This document shows, in pieces, positions 55,740 to 64,000 of a DNA stretch of 64,000 nt. The position numbers were made by a program, and so were the translations under genes. The notes below the pieces were generated by a model, which was given only the letters and a program-made list of their open reading frames with translations, searched no databases and was not told the DNA's origin. The stretch covers positions 7,296,396 through 7,360,395 of the forward strand of contig NC_063051.1 of NCBI RefSeq assembly GCF_018812025.1. Reading direction: 5' to 3'. Origin of the DNA: Megalobrama amblycephala (Eukaryota > Chordata > Actinopteri > Cypriniformes > Xenocyprididae). Every line of letters starts with the position of its first letter. Position 1 is the first letter of the stretch.

Positions 55740-57020
55740 CATTTATTTGAAATAGAAAGCTTTTGTATCATTATAAGTCATTACATTCACTTTTGATCAA
55801 TTTAATGAATCTTTGCAGAATAAAAGTATTAAAGGTGCCATCGAATGGAAAATTGAATTTACCTTGGCATAGATGAATAACAAGAGTTCAGTACATGGAA
55901 ACGACATACAGTGAGTCTCAGACACCATTGTTTCCTCCTTCTTATGTAAATCTCATTTGTCATGTCTCAACATAACACAGACTGTTACGTAACAGTCGGG
56001 ATCATTAATATGTACGCCCCCCAATATTTGCATATGCCAGCTCATGTTCAAGGCATTAGACAAGGGCAGCCAGTATTAACGTCTGGATCTGTGCACAGCT
56101 GAATCATCAGACTAGGTAAGCAAGCAAGGACAACAGCGAAAAATGGCAGATGGAGCAATAATAACTGACATGATCCATGATATCATGATATTTTTAGTGA
56201 TATTTGTAAATTGTCTTTCTAAATGTTAGCATGTTGCTAATGTACTGTTAAATGTGGTTAAAGTTACCATCGTTTCTTACTGTATTCACGGAGACAAGAG
56301 AGACGTCGCTATTTTCATTTTTAAACACTTGCAGTCTGTATAATGCATAAACACAACTTCATTCTTTATAAATCTCTCCAGCAGTGTAGCATTAGCCCGT
56401 TAGCCACGGAGCACTATCAAACTCATTCAGAATCAAATGTAAACATCCAAATAAATACTATACTCACATGATCTGACGCATGCATGCATGCAGCATGCAT
56501 GACGAACATTTTGTAAAGATCCTTTTGAGGGTTATATTAGCTGTGTGAACTTTGTTTATGCACTGTATTATAGTCGAGAGCTCGGGGGGGCAGGGAGCGC
56601 GAGATTTAAAGGGGCCGTGCGCTGAATCGGTGCATAGTTAATGATACCCCAAAATAGGCAGTTAAAAAAATTAATTGAAAAAAATCTATGGGGTATTTTG
56701 AGCTGAAACTTCACAGACACATTCAGGGGACACCTTAGACTTATACTACATCTTGTGAAAGAACGTTCTAGGGCACCTTTAAGGTTACTTTATTTTAGGG
56801 TGACGTAGTTACATTGTACTTGTACAAATAAGTACTGTGTAATATTAAATAACTACATGTACTTACTATATAGTTACAGTTAGGCTTTGGGTTTGGTTTA
56901 GGGTTAGTTACTTGTAATTATGCATAATTTACTGTTATTACTATAGTAAGTACATATAGTAACATGTATGCCAAGTATTAGTATTAATATTAAATCTTAC
57001 TGACCCCAAATTTTTCAACA
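55740..57020 (+). mobile_element. MITE family A remnant split by a TTAA element
   Basis: CACTTTTGATCAATTTAATG and GCAGAATAAAAGTATT (to 55830) are the family's 3' part, and its end CTTACTGACCCCAAATTTTTC resumes at 56993. Between them lie the TTAA element 55829-56782 and a further insertion, 56785-56987. The latter opens GGTTACTTTATTTTAGGGTG and contains TTTGGTTTAGGGTTAGTTAC, words of another dispersed fish repeat. Confidence 0.75.
55829..56782 (+). mobile_element. 954-bp TTAA transposon, complete copy
   Basis: It begins TTAAAGGTGCCATCGAATGG and ends CTAGGGCACCTTTAA, with terminal TTAAAGGTGCC/GGCACCTTTAA inverted repeats at TTAA borders. From 56080 it matches window positions 1-694 closely, so the left ~240 bp define what is missing from that copy. 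There is no transposase frame. It belongs to the piggyBac/Kolobok target class. Confidence 0.88.
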
Positions 57021-57023
57021 GTA

Positions 57024-57475
57024 CACTCTAAAAAATGCTGGGTTAAAAACAACCCAAGTTGGGTTAAAAATGGACAAACCCAATGACTGTGTTGTTTTAA
57101 CCCAGCGGTTGGGTTAAATGTTTGCCCAACGTGCTGGGTAGTTTTATTTAACCCAACTATTGTTTAAAAATTACTATACGGCTGGCTTAAAATTAACCCG
57201 AAATAGGTTGGAAATTAAAAATCAGACACATAATTACAGAAGGCAACAATAATAATCAAAAGGTAACCATTTATTAATAACGAATTTAATAAATGTTTAT
57301 TGTTTAATTATTATTCATTAAACTTATTAATAAATGTAAATTGGCAACATAATTTAGGTTCATTTTAAGCAAGCAATACAGTAATTTTTAAACAATAGTT
57401 GAGTTAAATAAAACTACCCAGCAGGTTGAGAAAACATTTAACCCAACTGCTGGGTTAACCCAGCATTTTTTAGTG
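57024..57475. mobile_element. MITE family H, complete 452-bp hairpin
   Basis: TA-CACTCTAAAAAATGCTGGG at the left is mirrored by CCCAGCATTTTTTAGTG-TA at the right. GGGTAGTTTTATTTAACCCA pairs with GTTAAATAAAACTACCC, and AACTATTGTTTAAAAATTAC pairs with GTAATTTTTAAACAATAGTT. The centre is an AT-rich loop. TA borders suggest a mariner-type origin. Confidence 0.9.
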
Positions 57476-58287
57476 TAGTGTATATTCTTAATGTTTCTGC
57501 ATTATGTAGTACGTATACTGCACAGAATGCAAATGTTTGTACTATTGTGTGAAACATTTACCGTTGCATATTGCATACTGCTTTACATATTATTTTAAAA
57601 ACTTAGGTATTATACAGTATATACTGACCAAATTAATAGTGAACTTAATGGCTGCCACCATCATACCCTGAATTGGATCAGGTGTTTTGAGGATTTGATT
57701 TGACCACATGAGGGCTTGTCAAGGGCTACATTGTTTGTTTCTTAACACGTTGAAAATGCAATTGAATTGTTCTGCCCTTAAACCAAAACATGTCCGCTTA
57801 GGAAAGTGCTGTTGCACGCCTGGGTTTGTTAGGAAAAAAACATTCTGACCTCTTTGGCTCCTATTTACCCACGTCTCTCTTCAATCAATACGTGCAAGCC
57901 CTTTGGGTGCATGCAGGGCGACGTCAGCTATTTACAGTGTGTGTGTTTTCAATACTTCAACTCCAGTGACTTGTCAACGACCTCATAAGCTTGTGAACCC
58001 CATCGGCTTTGTGTGGTTATTGCGGGCAGAGAGGCTAATTGTGCTTATGGGTGGGAGAAAGAAAGCACGGGGGAAAGAGAGAAAGAAAAGACGCCGGGTT
58101 GATGAATGATACTTGTGAAGCTCTGACAATGTGTGCAAAGACTTGAATTTGCTAATCAAGTTTTAAAAAGTGCATATTTAATTTTTTTGTGTTGTTTGCT
58201 AAGGCAATCATTGCTGTTATAATTTCTAGTAGGAGTCTGTTATAGTTTGTGTTATGGACATGAATGTTACCTCAGATTGTGTGGCTT
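57476..58287. other. No gene recognised
   Basis: Unique DNA. The 68-codon frame at 57903-58109 ends in a Lys/Arg-rich run and has no domain. Confidence 0.4.
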
Positions 58288-58875
58288 GTTGAGGAGAGGT
58301 GTCATCTCTTTTCTAGGTAATCGGACTTGACGTTGTTCACCTGGCGAATGATTAAAATGGAAAACATTACAGTGAAGCAAAAACTTAGCAACCACTTAAC
58401 ACAGATGACAGCAGGTTTATTAGTCACTTTAAGACCTAATGCATGGATCCAAAATACTGTCACACATGCACTTTCTTTCTCAACTATTTACGTTCTTAAG
58501 ACATAACTGACTGTGTTTATGAGAATATTTTGACATGTATTTGTCTGTTCAAGTGCAAGAAGACACAAAAGAGAACTCAATTCAGTATTCGTTCACTATA
58601 AGAGAGGCGGATGCTCTGGATGTGCCCAGCACAGAAAACAGCACGCACGTGCCACATTGAGTTCTCTTTCAAGTCTTGCGCTTTTAAAACCACATTAAAA
58701 TGTGAATACTTTAATCAATAAGCAGAATCGAAATTTTTATTTTATGGCAAGTATCAGATTCCTGACCTCAAGTCTCCAATTCCAGAATTGAAATGGATTT
58801 TCGATTTCCAACCCTAATAACAACACCCTACCAACAACACTAATAGCATGCTACAAACACTCAGAACACATTTTC
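58288..58875. repeat. Dispersed repeat R with a hAT-like middle
   Basis: TGTTGAGGAGAGGTGTC and GTTCACCTGGCGAATGATT match 39418-39490. AACTTAGCAACCACTTAACA begins the GCAACC tail, which is then interrupted by 58405-58815. That inserted segment resembles the hAT-type element at 31085-31330 and ends CGATTTCCAACCCTAAT. The tail resumes as AACAACACCCTACCAACAAC. Confidence 0.6.
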
Positions 58876-58889
58876 ATCTTCATAAAGCC

Positions 58890-59415
58890 CTGAGTATACT
58901 TAGTATTTTTACGCGTACTCTAGTGTACACGCACAGTAGAGTACTCAGCCTTGCAAAGCATACTTCATTTTACTCGTACGCATACACAGGCGTATGACGC
59001 ATTCCCAGTTTTAAGCAAACGTGTTACAACCCATATAAACATTTTTGTATTCTTTCATGCTAGAGCTGTACAAATGACAGTATTTTCTAACCACTTCACA
59101 CAATCTAGGAGGTCTATGTAGGCCTCCATTGTCACTGTAGCTCGCATGCGTTCCATTCTGTTCTGTTTATGCAGTTTTTCTTCAACTACCTTATGAATCG
59201 ACGCCCCCAGGGCACAGTTGCCACCTTGTGGATAAACTAATTACTAAAATAAATAAATAAATAAATACGCTTGTGTGACCTGCACATGCAAAGTATGCGT
59301 GGTTGCAAAAATCCAATGGTGCACATATAGTACACACGTACTATTCTGATGATGAAATGTGCGTCACTTGCATTGTATGCTGACCCTCGCGTACGTGTAC
59401 TTTGGACTTAACAAT
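58890..59415. mobile_element. Candidate MITE with ACGCGTAC ends
   Basis: GAGTATACTTAGTATTTTTACGCGTAC at the left and CTCGCGTACGTGTACTTTGGACTT at the right are imperfect inverted ends (cores TACGCGTAC and GCGTACGTGTAC). It lies inside the GCAACC-type repeat tract, which resumes after it with CCCAGTCAGAACACCCATCA. The target duplication is unclear. Confidence 0.5.
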
Positions 59416-60420
59416 GTCTTTGAGGTATCCCAGTCAGAACACCCATCATCAAGCATCATCCTAGCAACCACATTAGCATGTGCTAAAAACAACTCAGAAC
59501 ACCTTACCAACTGTATATGAACACACTTACAACCATTCAGAAAACACAATAGCAGCTACATAGCAGCATTCTGAAACCACTCTGAACTTACTAGCATCCT
59601 CATACTGACATTGTAAAAGTCACTGTGAGCACTATCAGCAACATAGAAATGCCTTGACAACCACCAGTACACCCTGGCAACTGCATAACAAATGAATAAC
59701 AAAGCCCTGGCAATCATCCAAAACACCCCAGCAACCACATGGCAACACCCTGACAACCACCTCTCTGAATAGCATCACCCAAGCAACCACATAAAGTTGT
59801 ACTAGAAATAAGTTATATCACCTTACCAACTTTATAGCAGCACCCTGGCAACATGCTACCCAGCTAACAAAAGTATGTTCTAAGAATGCTTTGCTAACGT
59901 TCCTATTAAGTTATGAAAACGTTATTTCTGAATGTAGTCTGAATGTTCAAAACATCCAGTTTTTTTTAAATGTTTTAAAAACGTTTTTTTGAATGTTCCA
60001 TTTTGGAATGTTCTCTGTAGTAACATTTAAAAAACAAACATCCAACTAAACTTTTCAGGTAAAAACGTTCTATGAACGATGTATAAATAATGTTTTGTGC
60101 TAACATTTTGAGAGCATTATTATAACTTTGAACAAACATTCTGGAAGAATGAGAGAACCTTGCCACAACGTTAGCCATAATTCTGAGAGCATTCCCTGTT
60201 AGCTGGGTAGCAACTTCATAGTAAAAACACTCTATGCACTACCAGCTGCACAGAAACACCCTAACAACCACCAGAACACCCTGGCAACAGAATAGCAAAG
60301 CCCCGGCAATCGTCTAGAAATCCCCAGGAACTGCACAGACACACCCTGGCATCCACTCAGAAGTCTATTAGCTGCATAGGAATGCCCTGGCAACCATCCA
60401 GAACACCCTACGTTGTGGCA
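59416..60420. repeat. Degenerate minisatellite of GCAACCAC / AGAACACC units
   Basis: Words such as CTAGCAACCACAT, AGAACACCC, CCCTGGCAAC and CCCAGCAACCACATGGCAACACCCTGACAACCACC-type segments recur with irregular spacing of roughly 20-35 bases throughout, interrupted at 59859-60207. Minus-strand frames through it (59364-59549, 59556-59756) are by-products. The array is old, as nearly every unit differs. Confidence 0.8.
59859..60207. mobile_element. 349-bp MITE inserted in the minisatellite
   Basis: TA-CCCAGCTAACAAAAG at the left is mirrored by CCCTGTTAGCTGGG-TA at the right. Subterminal ATGTTCTAAGAATG and the CATTCT/AGAATG words suggest further pairing. TA flanks both sides, and the minisatellite text resumes directly (GGCAACATGC | GCAACTTCAT). 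Confidence 0.85.
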
Positions 60421-61951
60421 GTCAGTTTTTCATGTGTAAGCACTACTGTAGAAATCTAGCCCTACTATATATAAATATATATTTTTCTTTATATCGACTT
60501 AGTGTTCATTAACATGTTTTAAGTCCTTTATTGGCTTACAAAATGCAACTGAATGCTTTTTCTCTAATCAAATAGTACTGATTCAGAAAATGCCTGCCTT
60601 GATCAAAACCTCAAATTAGGTTATTTGCATGCTTCTGCTGTGGCCACAAACCAAACCAATGTTCTTTTAGTTTAGTGTAATGAAGGACATGGAAACCTCC
60701 AGAGTCTGACTTACTGCTGAACATATGCAGAAAAGCCTCACAGTCTCTGCCAAACATGCAGGCTCACAGCCCCTCACATGGAGCCCGCCTTTGCTGTAAT
60801 TTGAGGAGAGATGTTGGCAAAAGACATGAAAAGATGCCTGTGATACTGCTGTTGTCCCCCCTTCACAAGAATAAGACAAGCTTGGCATGTCGGCGCGATG
60901 ATTGCTTTTGTGTGTTCTGGTCTCTCCGGACCCCTCAAAGACAGAGAGGGAATTACTGGCCTGCAGCCTCTGATAGTATATCAAGATTACGGTGCTTTCC
61001 AGACAAGAGCGGACCACCGCCAAAGAGCGAGATTCTGTCACTCGCTTACACATTTGAAGGATGGCTGATATTTGAGGAAATTAATGGCTGTTTGGATTCG
61101 TGTCTGCCGTGTTCTAAACTATTTCGCATTTTGAGGATTTATGGGTCACGTTGTGCTTTGGAGTCATATGTTTGACTGACTGCATTTCAGAATAAAATTG
61201 AATATTTGATCTGACATTTAAATGGTACTGTAAATAGGCTATTTTCTGGGTGTTTGAGGCAATTAAGGGAAATTGTAAAATGGTTTGTTTGCCAAATGGG
61301 GTAAAATGAGAATGTATCCCTACAGAAAAATAGCATGGTGTTGCATTAAAATGAACAAGAAATCAGAATAGCCATTTCATGTAACAATTTGTCACTTGTA
61401 GAGTACCTTACAGTGCTTGCACATGCCTGAGTTTTGGCTACAAAAAGCTGTTGAACATTTCCACCCTTATTATTCATTACTGAACACATCTTGACCTTTT
61501 GTGACAACATGCCCCAATAGTTTACACAATATGGTGGAAGTTGTTACAACAACAGGATAGCAGGTTTTTCAGTTAAATTTAAAAAGAAAGACAACTGATA
61601 AACAATAATTGATAATACAGCAAAAATACATTTTAAAAATACATCTGACAACCTTCTCCAACACTTCCCACCAAACTAAATGAAAATTTTGGTTAAAATC
61701 TACCTTTATTATATTGTCGTCTGAATATGCTAGTGTGGTTAATGAGATATAGCCTATGTAACAACTAGCCCTGTTCCTCAATATCAAAGTACCGTTGTAT
61801 TACCATTTGAAAGCATTACTAAACCATGGTGCTTATATTTTCATGTGTTTAATGGTGTATTTAAGATAAATTAGCTTTTTACTGACTGTTATTTCCCATA
61901 TGTCATTGAATCATATGTTAATTGCCTTTATGTGTTGTGTGTGTTTGTAGG
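60421..61951. other. Unique DNA upstream of the TAFA2-like exon; candidate conserved element
   Basis: 60680-61180 is even in composition and free of recognised repeats, with frames of 128 codons (minus, 60667-61053) and 139 codons (plus, 60756-61175) open on opposite strands over the same bases. At most one could be coding; neither has a domain or exon borders. It lies about 0.8 kb upstream of the exon and could be an enhancer. 61190-61950 is AT-rich intron-like DNA. Confidence 0.4.
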
Positions 61952-62063
61952 ATGCGGAAGAGGGAACTGCAGCGTGTGGGCAGGAGATTGCTGCTGTTGG
62001 GCATCTGTCTGCTGTCTCTCTGGGGTCAGCTGAGCCTGGCCTCAACACATCGCAGCCATATTG
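61952..62063 (+). CDS. tafa2: First coding exon of a TAFA2-like secreted peptide (partial gene)
   Basis: The exon encodes 37 codons plus one base. It starts MRKRELQ, has a basic n-region, a hydrophobic core LLLLGICLLSLWG, and a likely signal peptidase site after QLSLA, followed by a His-containing STHRSHI tail. A pyrimidine/TG-rich tract ending TTTGTAG (acceptor at 61949-61950) precedes it by one base. GTGAGT at 62064-62069 is a consensus donor, leaving intron phase 1. The order M-x-K-R-x-L-Q, then LWG, then an Ala/Ser cleavage region and a His-rich stretch matches what I recall of the TAFA2 N-terminus; TAFA3 and TAFA4 fit less well. TAFA proteins are secreted, cysteine-rich, chemokine-like neural peptides, and several bind neurexins. 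The TCEV...CC mature domain is not in the window. Family assignment rests on one short exon, so another secreted protein remains possible. Confidence 0.62.
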
Positions 62064-62127
62064 GTGAGTTGCATGCAAATATATACACATTAACTTTAAT
62101 GGGAAGCATTAGAGAAAACAGATGATC

Positions 62128-62598
62128 AAACAGACTTTGGTCAAGATCTTGACCAAAAAATTATGCATCTGTTGCTGGAAATAAATGTTGTGATTATATT
62201 TCCATCAAGAGGTGCATCAGTTTTTGATTAACTTCTTGTATTGACAATGCAAGAGGTGAGCACTCTGTAAAGTCTCCTCCAGCACACCCTTTTCAATGAC
62301 ATTAAGGTCAGGACTAAGAGGTGCCAATTCATGTGTGAAAATGATTCTTCATGCTCCCTCCCAAATATTCTTTCACAATTTGAGTCTGATGAATCTTGAC
62401 ATTGTCATTCTGGAATATGGCCATGAAACATCTTCCGATATGGATGTTTAAGAATGAAAAGCTGCACACTCTATCTGTTAGGGTTAGAAGAACTAGAAAC
62501 TAGAAACATGATAATCACTGTAATAACTATCCATTCTTAGATTCTTAAGTATTTGCCTATTAAAATCCAAACAGCAACTTTTTTTTGGCCGGGCAGTG
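62128..62598 (-). mobile_element. Tc1-family transposon remnant inside the TAFA2-like intron
   Basis: The right end is an inverted terminal repeat, CACTGCCCGGCCAAAAAA read on the minus strand, followed by TA. The minus strand keeps decayed transposase: a stretch reading QNDNVKIHQTQIVKEY (around 62420-62370) resembles the DNAxxH...V catalytic block of Tc1 transposases. It then frameshifts into a C-terminal tail containing KLMHLLMEI-like residues. The left end has no matching terminal repeat and is lost. The same family occurs as a shorter, internally deleted copy at 52932-53321. Confidence 0.72.
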
Positions 62599-62600
62599 TA

Positions 62601-63733
62601 TTTATATAATTAAATTGCAACCTTTGCGATTTGATGTACTGAAAAAAATTGGTGTTGAATTTACTTTGAAACAATTTTCACTCAGAAAATTTCACAAAGA
62701 AAGAACAAGTCATTTTTTGTTTTATTCACAACTACGAAAAAATATTTTGTAATTGCAGCGAGCCACTAAACATTACAGTTTTATTCAACGAATTATGCAA
62801 CTCTGGATCTGTTCTCCATTTGAGTCTCCGTTTGATCTCCATTTACTCATTGCTCCTGTCTAGGAGAAACCATTGAGATGTAAAAGTAATAACTTTTTGT
62901 GACTTTACTTGCTGAAGTCTCTTGATGGGAGTGCAGTGTTAGGTCAGTGGAGCCCAGTTGCAGGCCAACAGGGGCGCCAGAGGAGAAGGTGTCATGCTTG
63001 TCACTGAAATCTCATTGTAAGGAGAAAGCGACAAAGTGAAGGAGAACCCTGGGCAAAAGGTGGAAGATGTGAATACACATTGCAATAATGAGGCCCTGTC
63101 CACAGGGGCCGAGTGGCAAACAGTAGTGGACCAGGAGTGAAAAGAGAATGTCGTATTTGAGCACATACACACACAGACATTAGCTGCGTATATATCCTGG
63201 CGAGGCTGTGTCTTCCTTTTTTTGTGTTTGCCGAAAGCCACTAAGACCCATTGGGGACAAAGCCAAGCAACAGCGACAATTAATCTCCTGTTATCAAGTC
63301 AAAGGCCGACTCTAAATAAAATCATGCAGCTTTTCAGGCACGGTGACAAAGATAGCAACAAGTTTAGGAGGCCCCATCCTTCTCCCGGCGGATGTGTATG
63401 TGCGGTATGTCGGAGGTAGAAAGGGTGATTGATTACAGCGCGAGTTGCCCAATCATTCACCCTGTGGTGGTGAGAGAGTGGCTTTCCACCCGATGCCGGT
63501 TCCTCAGCTCCAGGCTAGCACAGAACTAATCACAGAGTAACTCCCAATGGCTCGGGGAGGTCAGGCCAAGGTGTTACCCAGTAAACAAACCTCTTTAGCC
63601 CTGCTGTTTAAGAGAAGTGTGGGCCTCCTGCTGCTTTGGAGAGTCAACCTCTCAGAACACCCTTAAGAGAGCACAGATCAGCCCAAAAACACCTCAGGGA
63701 CAACAGCAATGCCAGGACTCATTAGTTAGTCAT

Positions 63734-63764
<31 letters not shown>

Positions 63765-64000
63765 GGGGGGGTAACGTTGGGTGGGAGAAGGAAAGATATG
63801 GCATGAGATGAAAAACAGAGGCAAGGGAAATGAGAGAATATCTGGCAACTTTGATAAATATATAAAAACATAAAACTTGCAGAAATGCAATAAAGTCCTA
63901 GTTGTTTTGGGGGTCTCCCTAATAAACATGGACAATTAAATGTGTGCATTTCTAGAGAAAATGTTGCTCAAACATTGGTCTTTTATATTTTAGGAAATAT
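62601..64000. other. Mostly unique intronic DNA; candidate conserved noncoding block
   Basis: No gene or transposon ends were recognised. The part at about 63230-63700 has balanced base composition, lacks simple repeats and reads like non-decaying unique sequence, which makes it a candidate regulatory element. A purine run (GA)n followed by about 18 G lies at 63733-63771. Confidence 0.3.
63733..63771. repeat. (GA)n-(G)n purine tract
   Basis: About ten GA units run directly into a run of about 18 guanines. Such homopurine tracts are length-unstable, and the G run could adopt non-B structure. Its assembled length should be treated as uncertain. Confidence 0.9.

Larger units (their letters stand above)
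62064..64000 (+). other. Intron following the TAFA2-like exon (start only)
   Basis: The intron begins at the GTGAGT donor and runs off the right edge. I looked for a downstream exon with the TCEV and CC motifs expected of the TAFA mature domain and saw none. It contains a Tc1-family remnant at 62128-62598. The stretch 62601-64000 is otherwise unique to my eye, apart from a (GA)n/(G)n run. TAFA genes in vertebrates have very long introns, so absence of the next exon is expected. Confidence 0.55.

Noticed and set aside
60756..61175. 139-codon ORF (+) opposite a 128-codon ORF (-)
   Set aside because: Mutually overlapping frames, no recognisable domain, no exon-like borders; better explained as noncoding sequence with few stops.

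Overview
The window looks like nuclear DNA of a cyprinid fish (a zebrafish or carp relative). It is AT-rich, dense in microsatellites and short inverted-repeat transposons, and carries a tRNA-derived SINE of the type common in cyprinids plus Tc1, hAT, PIF/Harbinger and TTAA-specific DNA transposons. There is no bacterial-style gene organisation: no operons and no long open reading frames. Family names below come from recognising sequence by eye; no search was run.

Only one piece of a host gene is well supported. It is a single plus-strand coding exon at 61952-62063, preceded by a 3' splice site and followed by a consensus GTGAGT donor. It encodes a signal peptide resembling that of TAFA2 (FAM19A2), a secreted chemokine-like brain peptide. 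The mature cysteine-rich part must lie beyond the right edge. The ~62 kb upstream would then be 5' intron or intergenic DNA, and 62064-64000 the start of the next intron. A second possible exon of unknown identity lies at 43981-44216.

Region by region: 1-12.3 kb holds a truncated TTAA element, a ~2 kb palindrome nested in a MITE, a hAT element nested in another inverted-repeat element, and a 782-bp hairpin. 12.3-15.9 kb is mostly unique. 15.9-18 kb is a stack of three nested elements with a tRNA-like core. 19.9-23.2 kb holds two hAT elements, each carrying insertions. 24.2-31.5 kb holds hAT and MITE pieces and a three-level nest. 31.5-41 kb is mixed unique DNA with a SINE and short repeats. 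42-43.7 kb is an inverted pair of MITEs flanked by (TA)n. 47.4-50.5 kb is a head-to-tail pair of 1.5-kb TTAA elements. 52.5-53.9 kb is a broken Harbinger with fragments of both its genes. 55.7-60.4 kb holds more MITEs and a degenerate minisatellite. 60.4-64 kb carries the exon amid largely unique DNA.

The striking features are the depth of nesting, with insertion order readable from target-site duplications and from an intact opposite palindrome arm, and the number of unrelated families that insert at TTAA and begin with AAGG. The unique blocks near 10.0-10.5, 26.0-27.1, 36.5-36.8, 54.6-55.3, 60.7-61.2 and 63.2-63.7 kb are candidates for conserved noncoding elements, but that cannot be judged from one genome.
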